Assembly: GCA_026129745.1 (NCBI GenBank)
Contig: JAHCHL010000002.1
Location: 62,001-126,000 of the forward strand
Source of the DNA: Fimbriimonadales bacterium
GTDB taxonomy: Bacteria; Armatimonadota; Fimbriimonadia; Fimbriimonadales; ATM1
Direction: 5' to 3'
Length of the DNA stretch: 64,000 bases
Shown: positions 1 to 9,178 of the stretch, piece after piece
How positions within the stretch are numbered: the first letter of the stretch is position 1
Layout of the letters: every line of letters begins with the position of its first letter
Notes under the pieces: model-generated
The model's input: the letters and a program-made list of their open reading frames with translations, nothing else
What the model was told of the DNA's origin: nothing
The model's database searches: none
Made by a program: the position numbers and the translations under genes

Positions 1-1581
1 TTTGTTTAGTAAGTTTCGGTAACCGTCTGCGAATCGGTGGAAGCCGTTGTCGAACCACTTCGCAAACCCGCGTTTGTCTTCGAGGTTCTCCCCTTTGCGA
101 TACCAGCGCGAAGCGAGCATCGGCGTCAATGTGAACGAAACGAAGAGCGAAAAGAGCGTCGCGGTTGCGACTGTTAGCGCAAAGGGTCTGAAGAACTGCC
201 CCGTGATGCCACCCATCAGCGCAACCGGCAAGAAGATGACGACGTCGACCATCGTAATCGAGACTGCCGCGAGACCGATCTCCATTCGCCCGTTGATTGC
301 AGCGGTTTCTGGGTCTTCGCCCATTTGCAAGTGGCGGTACGTGTTTTCGAGAACGACGATGGCGTCATCGACCAAAATTCCAACCGCGAGCGACAGCCCG
401 AGCATCGTCATGATGTTCAGGGTGAATCCAAAAGCACCAATCGCGGCGAACGCCGCGAACAGGCAGGTTGGAATCGCGAGCGCGACGATCAGCGTTCCGC
501 GGAAGTTATGAAGGAACAGATAAACGATTCCGATGACGCCGAAGATTCCAACGAAGAGCGCAATGTTCAGTTCGTGCAGCGATTCCTTGACGTATTTTGC
601 GGCTTCTCTTGTGATCGTGAACGTTATTGGAAAGTCTTTGGAGAGTTGGTCGAGCTCCGCTTTGACGGCGTTTGTGATGGCGACTGTATTTCCTTCACGC
701 GTTTTTTGGATGGTTATGATGACCGCATCGCGGCCGTTTACCCGGCTTATTTCCGTGCGTTCGGCTGGGCCATCGGTGATCGTCGCAATGTCGCTAAGTC
801 GAACGATTGCCGGCGGGACGCTTGGGTTCATTCGGTCGGATACGGGAATGTTGAGTTCGCGCAACTCATCGACCGATTCGAATTCACCTTGAACGCGAAC
901 GGACGTTTCGCTTTGACCCTCCGTTATTCTTCCGCCTGGAATGTTCACGGATGCGCCTGCGATGGTGTTGAGCGTGTCGGTGATTCCGATTCCGTAGCTG
1001 AGCAACCGGTCTCTGTCGACGGCGACGCGAATCTCCCTTGTTTGTCCTCCTGAAACGCGCACTTCTGCGACGCCTGGAACGCGCGCAAGTCTGTCTTTGA
1101 TTCTTTCGTCGATTGTGTCGCGCAGTTCGAGCGCGGTCAGCTTGTCGCTCTCAACTGCGATGTATAGGATCGGTTCGCCGGCGATGTTGAGTTTCGATAC
1201 GACGGGCTTTTCCGCGTCGACTGGGAGTGTTCCGACGATCTCATCGGTTTTCGATTTGACGTCATTGAGCGCGGCATCTTGATCGACTCCCAACTCGAAT
1301 TCGATTGCAACGATGGACAGACCTTCGAGCGAAGTCGATTGGATGCTTCGAATTCCGTTTACGGTTGTGACCGCATCTTCAATCGGTTTCGAGACGAGCG
1401 TCTCGATTTCTTGCGGGCTTGCGCCCGGATAAGGCGTTTGAATTGTGATGAACGGGAATTCGATTTCCGGGTTTTGCTCAACGGGAAGGCTGCGCAAAGC
1501 GAGGAATCCCAGCACCATCGCTGCAATCATCAGCATGAAGACCCAGACAGGCCTTCGTATTGCGGCGAGAGTCAGCCACAT
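1..1581 (-). CDS. RND efflux transporter, inner-membrane subunit (N-terminal part, cut by window edge)
   Basis: Reading the minus strand from the ATG at 1581 gives about 527 residues with no stop before the window edge, so the C-terminal half lies outside. The N terminus (MWLTLAAIRRPVWVFMLM) is the typical first transmembrane helix of AcrB-type proton-driven pumps. It is followed by a PN1/PN2-like periplasmic region and then by a run of membrane helices carrying the GILVDDAIVVLEN stretch of helix 4, with the two adjacent aspartates that relay protons in the family. The start codon follows the adaptor's TAA with no gap, so the two are translated as one operon. Family members export drugs, detergents or metabolites through a tripartite complex. 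The substrate cannot be told from sequence. Hydrophobe/amphiphile efflux (HAE-2/3-like) is the best guess. Confidence 0.93.
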   Translation of the reverse strand, partial: MWLTLAAIRRPVWVFMLMIAAMVLGFLALRSLPVEQNPEIEFPFITIQTPYPGASPQEIETLVSKPIEDAVTTVNGIRSIQSTSLEGLSIVAIEFELGVDQDAALNDVKSKTDEIVGTLPVDAEKPVVSKLNIAGEPILYIAVESDKLTALELRDTIDERIKDRLARVPGVAEVRVSGGQTREIRVAVDRDRLLSYGIGITDTLNTIAGASVNIPGGRITEGQSETSVRVQGEFESVDELRELNIPVSDRMNPSVPPAIVRLSDIATITDGPAERTEISRVNGRDAVIITIQKTREGNTVAITNAVKAELDQLSKDFPITFTITREAAKYVKESLHELNIALFVGIFGVIGIVYLFLHNFRGTLIVALAIPTCLFAAFAAIGAFGFTLNIMTMLGLSLAVGILVDDAIVVLENTYRHLQMGEDPETAAINGRMEIGLAAVSITMVDVVIFLPVALMGGITGQFFRPFALTVATATLFSLFVSFTLTPMLASRWYRKGENLEDKRGFAKWFDNGFHRFADGYRNLLNK

Positions 1582-3033
1582 TTAGGCTTCACCTTTCGAT
1601 GTGCGATCCTCTCGGATCGTATCGCCATCGTTGAGCGTTTCTTTTCCGGCGAGAATGACTTTCTCCGATGGGGACAGTCCGAACACTTGAATCCAACCGT
1701 CTTTTGCGATTCCAAGCGTCACTTCGACTCGCTTCGCTTTGTCTCCCGATGCAACGAAGACGAAGTGTTTGTCTTCGACCGATTTGACCGCATCGCGCGG
1801 AATGAGGATGGCATTCGATTCGGTAGCCAGCGTGATTTTCGCTCGCGCATACATTCCAGGCAGCAGATTGCCATTGCCGCTTTGGACTGCGATTCTCGCG
1901 GCGAACAGCCTCCCGAGATCGTCGGCTTCGGGTCTGATCGCAATCACCGTACCAACGAATTCGCGATCGGGGATCGCATCGACGCGCACGATAGCGGGTT
2001 GACCCACATTGACGCGTTTGATTTCCTTTTCAGGGATCATTCCTTCGAAGTAAACGCTGTTCAAACCGACGACTCGCGCGATCGGAGTGCCTGGTGCGAC
2101 CACTTGTCCAGTTTTTGCAGGAATACCGCTGACATAGCCGTCGATTGGCGAGACAACCGATGTGTCTGCGATTTGCTGTCTTATGAGCCTCACTTGCGCT
2201 TCCGCTTGTCGCACGCTTGCTTGCGCTTGCAGGACACGCTCTTGTGCGACGGCGTCGAGCAGCGCGTTTGCTTTTGCCGAGCGAAGTTGCTCTTCTGCGG
2301 CTCTGACTGCGTCTTCTGCAACGCGGATTTCTTCAGGTCTTGCGCCTTCTACGATCATGTCGTAGGCTTCGACAGCGGATCGGTAGTTCGCAAGCGCGGT
2401 GTCATATTGAAGCTGTGCAGATTCGACTTCGATCAGAGCGATGGCGTTTTCTTGATAGAGCCGCTTGGCACGATCCAAATCGGTTTTTGCTTTTTTCATC
2501 GCTGACTCTGCGCTGTTAACTCTTTCTTTGGCTTGGGCACGCTCTTGATCTCTCGCGCCTTTTCGAACGAGCTGCAGTTGACTTTTGGCTTGCGCGAGCG
2601 CGGCTTCCGCTTGTCTGACTGCGGCGGCGCTTTGTTCCGGGGTCACTCTTGCTTGGATGCGCGCTTGCGAAAGCGCGCTTTCCGCTGCTGCGACTCCTGC
2701 TTGCGCTTGTTGGAGCTGGGCATAGAGTTGAGATGAATCCACTTGCGCGATCGTTTGTCCGGCTCGAACCGGAGATCCGTCTTGCACGGAAACGAATGTC
2801 AGTTTCCCGGATGCTCGCGCTCCGACGACGACTTCGTCGAGCGTTTTCAGCGGTCCGTTGATGTCGATTCCGCTGTCGACCGAATCGATTCGTGGCTCGA
2901 CGAACGTCACAGGGACGATCGTGTCGGAAAGCAGCTGCTTTTGAATCGCCGCTTCCTTTTGCGCTTGTCGGTCGGGGCATCCGGCAATCAAGATTGCCGC
3001 TGCTATCAGTATTATCGATGTTCCAATCCTCAA
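1582..3033 (-). CDS. RND efflux periplasmic adaptor lipoprotein (HlyD/AcrA family)
   Basis: This is the membrane-fusion subunit that bridges the pump and the TolC-like channel. I place the start at a TTG at 3033, one base after the tolC stop and about 10 nt after GGAAAGGAG. This gives a clean lipoprotein signal (RIGTSIILIAAAILIAGC) with the lipidated cysteine near residue 19. The ATG 41 codons upstream would bury the signal inside tolC. After the signal come a split biotinyl-lipoyl-like domain (PLKTLDEVVVGARASGKL and later VVSPIDGYVSG) and a long alpha-helical hairpin between them, rich in Ala/Gln/Arg and longer than in AcrA. A beta-barrel (RVDAIPDREFVGTV) and a membrane-proximal domain follow. 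About 483 residues. Confidence 0.93.
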   Translation of the reverse strand: MRIGTSIILIAAAILIAGCPDRQAQKEAAIQKQLLSDTIVPVTFVEPRIDSVDSGIDINGPLKTLDEVVVGARASGKLTFVSVQDGSPVRAGQTIAQVDSSQLYAQLQQAQAGVAAAESALSQARIQARVTPEQSAAAVRQAEAALAQAKSQLQLVRKGARDQERAQAKERVNSAESAMKKAKTDLDRAKRLYQENAIALIEVESAQLQYDTALANYRSAVEAYDMIVEGARPEEIRVAEDAVRAAEEQLRSAKANALLDAVAQERVLQAQASVRQAEAQVRLIRQQIADTSVVSPIDGYVSGIPAKTGQVVAPGTPIARVVGLNSVYFEGMIPEKEIKRVNVGQPAIVRVDAIPDREFVGTVIAIRPEADDLGRLFAARIAVQSGNGNLLPGMYARAKITLATESNAILIPRDAVKSVEDKHFVFVASGDKAKRVEVTLGIAKDGWIQVFGLSPSEKVILAGKETLNDGDTIREDRTSKGEA

Positions 3034-3034
3034 G

Positions 3035-4372
3035 TTAAATGTTCTCCTTTCCGACGGCTCGCTGCAGTTTTGCGATTGCGTTCCAGTAGTCGTAGATTGC
3101 GTTGACGTGCGCGGTTCTTGCGCGTGTGTATGTTGCAGTCGCATCTGCCACTTCAAGCGGTGTTCCGATGCCCTCTTTGTAACGAAGATTTGCGAGCCGC
3201 AATGCTTCGGCGGCGACCGTTAGATTTTTTTCTGTCGAGTCGATCACTTTTTTCGTCGATTCGACGGTCAGATACGCTTGTCGCACTTCGAGTTCGACTG
3301 CCAACGTCACTTGATTCAACGTGTTGAGAGCCTTCGCTTCGTCCTGCCTTGCCTGTGCGACTCTCGCTTGGGTTAGTCCACCTTCAAAGATTGGGAAGCT
3401 GAAGAATGCCGACGCAGTCGTTGTGTCCTTTGTCGATCCGAATCCTGATGCATCGGGGTCTCGCGTGTAGTTTGCCGAAACATTCAGCGTCGGAAGGCCT
3501 TCTCTCTGTCTTGCTTGGCGAACTTTCGATTGATAATCGACGAGGTTTGCCGCCGCGACGACTTCCGGCCTCGATTCGCGCGCGAGTTCGATCATGACTT
3601 CGAGTGACGTCGTTATGGTTGGGAGAGATTCGGGCGCGACCAGCATGACCGGTGTGCTCGTGGGTCTCGAAAGCGCGAAGTTAAAGGCAGCGTGCGCAAT
3701 CGAGACGCCGTTTTGCGCTTGGATGAGCGATTGTTCTGCCGCAGCGACTTCGGCTTGGAATCGAATCGTGTCGAACTTTGCGACTCTTCCGGCTGCAAAC
3801 TGTTCTTCTGCGACGCGAAGCTGCTCTTTTGTCGAGGCGAGTTGCTCTTCTGCCACTGCCACAAACTCTTGGGCTTGGAGAACTTGGAGAAATGCAGACT
3901 TTGCTTCTGCAGCGGCATCGTTCATCGCGGCATCCAACTGCTGGAGGCTTGCGCTACGGAGCGAGCGGGCGCCGGACACGGCAAGTCGATAGGAGCCGAA
4001 AAGATCGATCGATTGAGTGAGATTAAGTTGCAGCGACTTGCTGTCGATCGGCCTGACGACCACAGGGGGGCTCATCGGGTCGAATGTAATCGCGATCTCA
4101 CGATCAAAGCGCGTATAGCTGGCATCGAACGTCAGCCTCGGCAATGTCGCACTTTGCGCTTGTCGAATGAGCGCTTCCGTGCCTTTGACATCCGCCTGCG
4201 CTGCAATGACGCCAAAAGCGTTTCTGCGTGCGACCGCAACCGCTTCGTCCATTGTCATTGGTTCTTGGGCATTAGCGCCCATTGCAGAGATGAGGGCAAG
4301 CGCCGTCGCAACGATCAGCTTCCTTCGTTCCTCTTTATTACTTGGCATTTCAGACTTCTTTCTCCTATTCAC
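3035..4372 (-). CDS. TolC-family outer-membrane efflux channel
   Basis: 445 residues, the usual length for the family. An N-terminal signal peptide ends at GANAQ; two OEP repeats follow, each with long heptad-patterned helices that would form the periplasmic tunnel (for example QLRVAEEQFAAGRVAKFDTI near the middle and ALRLANLRYKEGIGTPLEV near the end). I chose the GTG at 4372 because it overlaps the tetR stop as GTGA and has GGAG 8 nt upstream, which suggests translational coupling. An internal ATG at 4348 would also leave the signal peptide intact. It lies between the regulator and the adaptor, so it is the exit duct of this tripartite pump. This also shows that the organism has an outer membrane. 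Confidence 0.93.
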   Translation of the reverse strand: MNRRKKSEMPSNKEERRKLIVATALALISAMGANAQEPMTMDEAVAVARRNAFGVIAAQADVKGTEALIRQAQSATLPRLTFDASYTRFDREIAITFDPMSPPVVVRPIDSKSLQLNLTQSIDLFGSYRLAVSGARSLRSASLQQLDAAMNDAAAEAKSAFLQVLQAQEFVAVAEEQLASTKEQLRVAEEQFAAGRVAKFDTIRFQAEVAAAEQSLIQAQNGVSIAHAAFNFALSRPTSTPVMLVAPESLPTITTSLEVMIELARESRPEVVAAANLVDYQSKVRQARQREGLPTLNVSANYTRDPDASGFGSTKDTTTASAFFSFPIFEGGLTQARVAQARQDEAKALNTLNQVTLAVELEVRQAYLTVESTKKVIDSTEKNLTVAAEALRLANLRYKEGIGTPLEVADATATYTRARTAHVNAIYDYWNAIAKLQRAVGKENI

Positions 4373-4974
4373 CGGCAGTTCTCCGTTTCGCGTTGCGCGA
4401 TTCCATTCATTACGATTTCGACGAGGTCCTTCAGCCTATCTGGCGGTGCGTTGACTAAATGCAACATGACGACCGTGTGCAGAATCATTCGAGCCGTAAC
4501 CTCCGTGTTGTGGGGTCGCAGTTCTCCCGCTTCGACCCTTGCATCGAGATAGTTAGCGAGCAGCTTGCATGCTTCGTTGGTCATTGCGACCCAACGGTGA
4601 TGAAGTTCTTCTTTGACGAGGCCTTCACGAACGAAGATGCAGATGACTCTTCCCTTTTCTTCCAAGAGGTCGTAGAACGCGCGAGCGATTTCTGGAAGCA
4701 CTTCTTGGGTTGGTTTCTCCGAGGACGGTATCAGCACCCTTCGAAGCTCGGGAATGAAGCCGTATCGCTCGATGACTTTGGTTAGGAGGTCCTCTTTGCT
4801 CTCAAAGTAGTGATAGATCAGCCCTGGGGCCACTCCGACGGTGTCGGCGAGTTCCTTGATGCTTGTGCCGTCCCAACCTCTTTTGGAGAAGAGGTCCAGT
4901 GCCGCTTGGAGGAGCTGCTCCCTCCTTTCTTCGGCTTGGATTTCTCGCTTTGTCGGCGTTTTCTGTTCACTCAT
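4369..4974 (-). CDS. TetR/AcrR-family transcriptional regulator of the efflux operon
   Basis: 201 residues. The N-terminal TetR_N helix-turn-helix is clear (REQLLQAALDLFSKRGWDGT, then VGVAPGLIYHYFESKEDLL), with the recognition helix ending in the usual YHYF. The remaining part is all helical, as expected for a ligand-binding/dimerisation domain. It is the first gene of the operon tetR-tolC-adaptor-RND. A 14-bp palindrome covers its own start codon and the likely transcription start, so I infer autorepression and repression of the pump, relieved when a pump substrate binds. There is no Shine-Dalgarno sequence before the ATG. Confidence 0.95.
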   Translation of the reverse strand: MSEQKTPTKREIQAEERREQLLQAALDLFSKRGWDGTSIKELADTVGVAPGLIYHYFESKEDLLTKVIERYGFIPELRRVLIPSSEKPTQEVLPEIARAFYDLLEEKGRVICIFVREGLVKEELHHRWVAMTNEACKLLANYLDARVEAGELRPHNTEVTARMILHTVVMLHLVNAPPDRLKDLVEIVMNGIAQRETENCR

Positions 4975-4986
4975 TGAACGTTCAAT
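4973..4986. promoter_or_regulatory. Candidate TetR operator, perfect 14-bp palindrome
   Basis: ATTGAACGTTCAAT is its own reverse complement. It overlaps the tetR start codon (4972-4974) and lies just downstream of the -10 box of the same promoter. Its position and symmetry fit a dimeric TetR-family repressor blocking initiation. The assignment is inferred from position. Confidence 0.7.
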
Positions 4987-4992
4987 CAGCGA

Positions 4993-5022
4993 ATCCTACA
5001 TGGCCTGTCGACTGATTGTCAA
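4993..5022 (-). promoter_or_regulatory. Sigma-70-type promoter of the efflux operon
   Basis: On the minus strand TTGACA (5022-5017) and TAGGAT (4998-4993) are separated by 18 nt. Initiation is predicted near 4986, about 12 nt before the tetR ATG. This is one of the few promoters in the window with a consensus -35 box. Confidence 0.75.
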
Positions 5023-5175
5023 GTGTCTTGAATGGCCTTGATGAAAGTCGGGATAAAATTGGGTCACTTCAGCGGAATTCAGGTCGGTGTTAGCGGCTTA
5101 ACCGGCTCGGACGACGTCCCTAATTGCAAGCGTTTTTTGCAGGGACGCTCACTTTCCGGACGGGAGAGCATTTGG

Positions 5176-6294
5176 ATGATATCTGAGAACCTTTTCGAAA
5201 CTCGCGCAACCATCAAAGTATTCGGTGTCGGCGGCGGGGGCTGCAACGCTGTCGATCGCATGATCGCATCTCGCGTTATGGGCGTAACATTCATTGCCGC
5301 GAACACGGATGCGCAGGCGCTTTCGGTTTCAAAAGCGGCGTACCGGATTCAGCTCGGCGAGCGATTGACGTCGGGACTTGGATCCGGCGGCGATCCCGGC
5401 GTCGGCGAAGCGGCAGCGAGGGAGAGCATGTCGCAGATCGACGCAGCGCTCGAAGGCGCGGACATGGTTTTTGTGACGGCAGGGATGGGTGGAGGCACCG
5501 GATCCGGGGCCGCTCCACTTGTCGCTGAGCGGGCGAAGGAAAAGGGCATTCTCACGATTGGCGTGGTGACGAAGCCGTTCGCTTTCGAAGGCAGGCGCCG
5601 TGCGGAGCAGGCCGAGCAAGCTTCGGCAAGACTTCAAGAACACGTCGACACGTTGATCACGATACCGAACGAGCGACTGACGCAAATCGCCGATCGCAAG
5701 ACAACCATGACGGAAGCGTTCTCGATGGCGGACGACGTGCTTCGCGCCGGTGTGCAAGGCATTTCGGAGATCATTCTTCGCCCTGGACTGATCAACGTCG
5801 ACTTTGCGGATGTTCGCAATGTGATGTCGAAGGCTGGGGTCGCGCTGATGGGATTTGGTGTCGGGCGCGGCGACAATCGCGCTAAGTCCGCTGCGGAAAT
5901 GGCGGCCACAAGCCCGCTTCTCGAAACGAACATCGAAGGAGCCAGGCGGTTGCTCGTCAATCTGACGACCGGGCCTGATTTCACCATTGGAGAGGTTCAC
6001 GATGCGATGGACTACTTGTTGCAGTTCACGCATCCGGACGACTCCGAGGTCACGGTCGGGCACGTTTTGCGTCAGGACCTCTACGACGATGTTTACGTCA
6101 CGTTGTTGGCGGCGGGAATGAATGCTCCGTTGCCCAGAGAGTGGGCTGGCCAGGCCCCGACCCGGCGTCCGGAGCAGGAGCCAACGGAGATTCCGGATCT
6201 GTTCGTCGATAAGGAGACTCAAGAGGCGGTGCCAGCAGGCGTTCAAGCGCTGGACATTCCTACTTTCTTGCGCCAACAGCAAGACAGACGGTAG
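5176..6294 (+). CDS. ftsZ: Cell division protein FtsZ
   Basis: This tubulin-like GTPase polymerises into the division ring. An open frame begins at 5032, but the ATG at 5176 has GGGAGAG 8 nt upstream and starts just before the conserved [14 protein letters not shown] nucleotide-binding loop, giving 372 residues. The tubulin signature GGGTGSGA is near residues 105-112; the T7-like [11 protein letters not shown] and the C-terminal domain follow. The last residues ([10 protein letters not shown]) match the FtsZ tail that binds FtsA and other partners. The gene stands away from murG/ftsA/ftsQ: its neighbours are an efflux operon and a GYF/TM2 protein, so it is not inside a dcw cluster here. Confidence 0.97.
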   Translation: MISENLFETRATIKVFGVGGGGCNAVDRMIASRVMGVTFIAANTDAQALSVSKAAYRIQLGERLTSGLGSGGDPGVGEAAARESMSQIDAALEGADMVFVTAGMGGGTGSGAAPLVAERAKEKGILTIGVVTKPFAFEGRRRAEQAEQASARLQEHVDTLITIPNERLTQIADRKTTMTEAFSMADDVLRAGVQGISEIILRPGLINVDFADVRNVMSKAGVALMGFGVGRGDNRAKSAAEMAATSPLLETNIEGARRLLVNLTTGPDFTIGEVHDAMDYLLQFTHPDDSEVTVGHVLRQDLYDDVYVTLLAAGMNAPLPREWAGQAPTRRPEQEPTEIPDLFVDKETQEAVPAGVQALDIPTFLRQQQDRR

Positions 6295-6388
6295 GACTTT
6301 CGACCAGGAAAGCACCGATCGCGCCTTGATTCGGGGCGGATTCTAAACCTCATTCCAGAAGAACGGGTATCAAGGACGAGGATTCCCT

Positions 6389-6916
6389 GTGTTCGACTGG
6401 TATTACGTAGGCCAATATGGACAGCTCGGTCCGCTCAGCGAAGAGCAAATGATTGAGCTGATAGAGTCCGGCGTTGTTGTTCCTGAAACTTATGTTTGGA
6501 AACGCGGGATGCATGACTGGGTGCGTGCAGACTCGATCGCATCGTTCCGTTCTCGGCTCGTTCCCCATATTCCGACTCCGCCGCCTGCGCCAAGCAGCGG
6601 CGTGGCAGGATCGCAGTCGAGCATTCCGCAGATGGATCCAGTGAGCAAGTATGCGATGCAGTCTTATTATTCTCAGGGATCGCTGGGCCATCATGGACTC
6701 GTTAGCCCAAGCAGCCGCGTGCTTGCGGGAATTTTGCAGATCTTCTTGCCAGGCGTTGGGAGAATGTATCTTGGGTACACGGCGATCGGCGTTCTTCAAT
6801 TGGTTTTGACGCTTTGCACTTTTGGGATGCTTTGGCTTTGGCCGTTCATCGATGGGATTTTGATTTTGGCGGGAACGGTCAAGTACGACGGCTATGGCCG
6901 CTTGCTTCGAGATTGA
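6389..6916 (+). CDS. GYF_2 plus TM2 domain membrane protein
   Basis: 175 residues from a GTG start with AGGACGAGG upstream. Residues 1-50 (FDWYYVGQYGQLGPLSEEQM ... WKRGMHDW) match the GYF_2 domain, thought to bind proline-rich or other peptide partners. After a Pro/Ser-rich linker, residues from about 112 form two membrane helices around a short polar turn (LAGILQIFLPGVGRMYLGY), the TM2-domain pattern. Such proteins are common and uncharacterised. It overlaps the next gene by one base (TGATG), so the two are probably co-translated. Confidence 0.8.
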   Translation: MFDWYYVGQYGQLGPLSEEQMIELIESGVVVPETYVWKRGMHDWVRADSIASFRSRLVPHIPTPPPAPSSGVAGSQSSIPQMDPVSKYAMQSYYSQGSLGHHGLVSPSSRVLAGILQIFLPGVGRMYLGYTAIGVLQLVLTLCTFGMLWLWPFIDGILILAGTVKYDGYGRLLRD

Positions 6917-7803
6917 TGCTGATAGGAATCTGCATCGCAGTCGGAGTTTATCTTTCCATTCTTATCGTCGTCGCTTGGTCTGCGACGCATCCACCGAGGT
7001 CTCCACTGTTTCTTTCGCCCACGGCGCTCGGCGTCGATGCCGAGGAAGTCGAGTTCGATTCGGAGGGGATACCGCTCAAAGGCTGGTGGACTGCTCCAGA
7101 GTCGCCGAGTGCCGTCGCCGTTTTGTTACACGGATATGTGATGAGCCGCGCTGAAAACGCAGCGCTTGCCGTTCAATTGCATCGAAACGGAATCGCATCG
7201 CTTCTGTTCGATTTTCGAGCGCATGGTAAGAGCGGCGGAAAGCTGACTGGGATCGGGTGGTTCGAGAGTGCGGATGTCATTGCGGCTTGCCGCTTTGCGC
7301 GAGAGCGCTATCCCAACTTACCGGTCTTGCTGATTGGATCGAGCATGGGATCGGCAGCGGCGGTGTTCGCTGTTGCGGAGGCACCGGATTGCGCTGACGG
7401 ATTGGTACTTGACAGCAGCTACAGTTCGCTCGCTTCTGCGACTTTAGGTTGGTGGAACTTCATCGGTGGCAAGGCGGCTGTCGCGATGCTCGCGCCGGTC
7501 GTATTGGTGTCGTGGCCGATTGTGGGTTTCAACCCGTTCAAGGTGAGCGTCAGCCGCGCTTTGGCAACTGTCAAAAAGCCAGTCATGATCATTCATGGCG
7601 AGGAAGACGATTTGGTTTTGCCCGATCACGCGAAGCGGAACTTCGCCGCCGCGAACGAGCCTAAGGAGCTTGTCATGATTCCCGGTGCATCGCATTCCGA
7701 GGCGAGGTGGCTGGATCCGAGCGAATACGAACGGCGTATCGTGCGATTTGTCGAATCGCTTTCGGTAAGCGGGAGTTCGATGCGGGGTTCCGAAACGTCC
7801 TGA
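6916..7803 (+). CDS. Alpha/beta-hydrolase with N-terminal membrane anchor
   Basis: 295 residues from the ATG that overlaps the previous stop codon. One hydrophobic helix (residues 2-20) should anchor it with the catalytic domain outside the cytoplasm. The fold is BAAT/DUF1749-like: oxyanion region LLHGYVMS, nucleophile elbow GSSMGSA, an acidic residue in HGEEDDLVLP and the catalytic His in PGASHSEARW. The triad is complete, so an active esterase, peptidase or acyltransferase is likely, but the substrate is unknown. It is followed after 6 nt by the polymerase gene of the polysaccharide locus, so a role in modifying envelope material is possible. Confidence 0.85.
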   Translation: MLIGICIAVGVYLSILIVVAWSATHPPRSPLFLSPTALGVDAEEVEFDSEGIPLKGWWTAPESPSAVAVLLHGYVMSRAENAALAVQLHRNGIASLLFDFRAHGKSGGKLTGIGWFESADVIAACRFARERYPNLPVLLIGSSMGSAAAVFAVAEAPDCADGLVLDSSYSSLASATLGWWNFIGGKAAVAMLAPVVLVSWPIVGFNPFKVSVSRALATVKKPVMIIHGEEDDLVLPDHAKRNFAAANEPKELVMIPGASHSEARWLDPSEYERRIVRFVESLSVSGSSMRGSETS

Positions 7804-7809
7804 CATTAG

Positions 7810-9174
7810 TTGGTTCAAGCACTCGGGAAGTTCATCGATTGGACGAAGACGCGCACGGCTCTGTTGACGATGTACGCGTTGTTGCTGGCGCTTGCGTCGT
7901 CGTTGGCGAGCACGCCAATAGGGATTGCACTCTTTGTGGCGGCAGTCTGTCTGTCGTATGCAAACGGGCGATTGGCTCTGATCTTTTTGTTCGCTTCGGG
8001 ATTCTTGCCGTTTCTGTGGGGAGTTCCGGCTGTGCAAGGCTATCTCGCCGTCTTTGCGCTCTTTCCAATTTTGCTGTTCGACTTTAGGAGAGCCGTTTCA
8101 CTGCTTCCGCAGGCATTCGTGCTTCTGGTTCTTTCGATCGGTTGTTTGATCTTCGTCACTTATCCGATCCATAAGGCCATCGATTTGCAGTTGCTCGGTT
8201 TTTCGATGCTTGCTGCGGTGATTGCCTGCTATCTGGTTCGGAAATGGCAAATGGATTGCCGGACTGTGCTGCGCGATGTATTAGCGAGCGTTTCAGTCGC
8301 TCTCTTGATTCCCTTACTGACGAACTCTGTGGCTGTCGTCTATTCGCCGTTCTGGCAAGACAGGCATATCGGCTATTTTGCAATTGGACGATTCAGCGTG
8401 GCATTCGTCGAGCCGAATTCGGTTGGCGCGTATTTGGCCGCGGCATTCGCGGTTGGCTTGTGCTTGTACCGTTTTCGCGGATTCGCCCAACTGGCTGCTT
8501 ATTCGGCGTTCAGCGTCGCCTTGCTTTACGGAACCAATTTGACGGGTTCGCGCACGGCGTTGGCGTTCGCAGTCGTTGCGCTTGCCATCGCAATCATCGC
8601 ATCCGTTGCGCGCTCTGGGCGCAGTTCGAGCAGCGGATTCGTGTCTTGGCCGTCGATTCGGGCAATGTCGCTATCAGTCGTTTCTGTGGCGCTGCTGGCC
8701 GGCATCGCTTACATCGTTGTTACGGGCGCACTGCCGGGCGGCGTGGAGAGACTTGCCGGAACTGCCGCCATTGAAGATACGGGAAGACCGAAATCGTTTC
8801 GCGATGCCGCTCCTTTCTTCGATTCGATTCCACTTGTGGGGCAGAACTTGCCCGAATACGTTCTGCACAGCGCACCGCACACGCCTCACTTCAGTCCTTT
8901 GGCAGCAATGCTGTTCCTCGGCTTGCCCATCGCGCTGCTGCTCTACGCTCTTATCGCAACGCCGATCCTTGACTTGATAACGGGCTCGAAGATCGGAGCT
9001 GCCCCTATTCTTGCAACGATGATCGCCTCGCTCTTCGTCATCATGTTGGCTTTGCCCATCACATCGGATCGGGGGACTCTGGTCTTGGTTGGGGTGTGGT
9101 TTGCGCTGTCCAGGCTTCCTGGGTTCGCGTTCAGAGGTGCGGAGACGAACCGTGCTCCGTCTTTAAGCGCGTAG
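7810..9174 (+). CDS. O-antigen ligase/polymerase-like membrane protein (Wzy/WaaL family)
   Basis: About 454 residues with some ten to twelve hydrophobic helices and a large loop around residues 300-370, the layout of Wzy_C proteins. These join oligosaccharide repeat units on undecaprenyl pyrophosphate, or ligate them to a carrier, at the outer face of the inner membrane. The sequence FVEPNSVGAYLAAAF and the TNLTGSRTALAF motif are typical of this family. The start is uncertain: TTG at 7810 lies 6 nt after the previous stop, and an ATG at 7870 is the alternative. Its co-polymerase follows immediately. Confidence 0.85.
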   Translation: MVQALGKFIDWTKTRTALLTMYALLLALASSLASTPIGIALFVAAVCLSYANGRLALIFLFASGFLPFLWGVPAVQGYLAVFALFPILLFDFRRAVSLLPQAFVLLVLSIGCLIFVTYPIHKAIDLQLLGFSMLAAVIACYLVRKWQMDCRTVLRDVLASVSVALLIPLLTNSVAVVYSPFWQDRHIGYFAIGRFSVAFVEPNSVGAYLAAAFAVGLCLYRFRGFAQLAAYSAFSVALLYGTNLTGSRTALAFAVVALAIAIIASVARSGRSSSSGFVSWPSIRAMSLSVVSVALLAGIAYIVVTGALPGGVERLAGTAAIEDTGRPKSFRDAAPFFDSIPLVGQNLPEYVLHSAPHTPHFSPLAAMLFLGLPIALLLYALIATPILDLITGSKIGAAPILATMIASLFVIMLALPITSDRGTLVLVGVWFALSRLPGFAFRGAETNRAPSLSA

Positions 9175-9178
9175 CCGT

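Noticed and set aside
5032..5175. N-terminal extension of ftsZ by 48 residues
   Set aside because: The internal ATG at 5176 has a good ribosome-binding site and gives the usual FtsZ N terminus; the extension contains no conserved sequence and lies in the promoter region.
8244..8977. Frames of 133-176 residues inside the Wzy-like gene
   Set aside because: Arg/Cys-rich shadows of a membrane protein gene; no domain or start signal.
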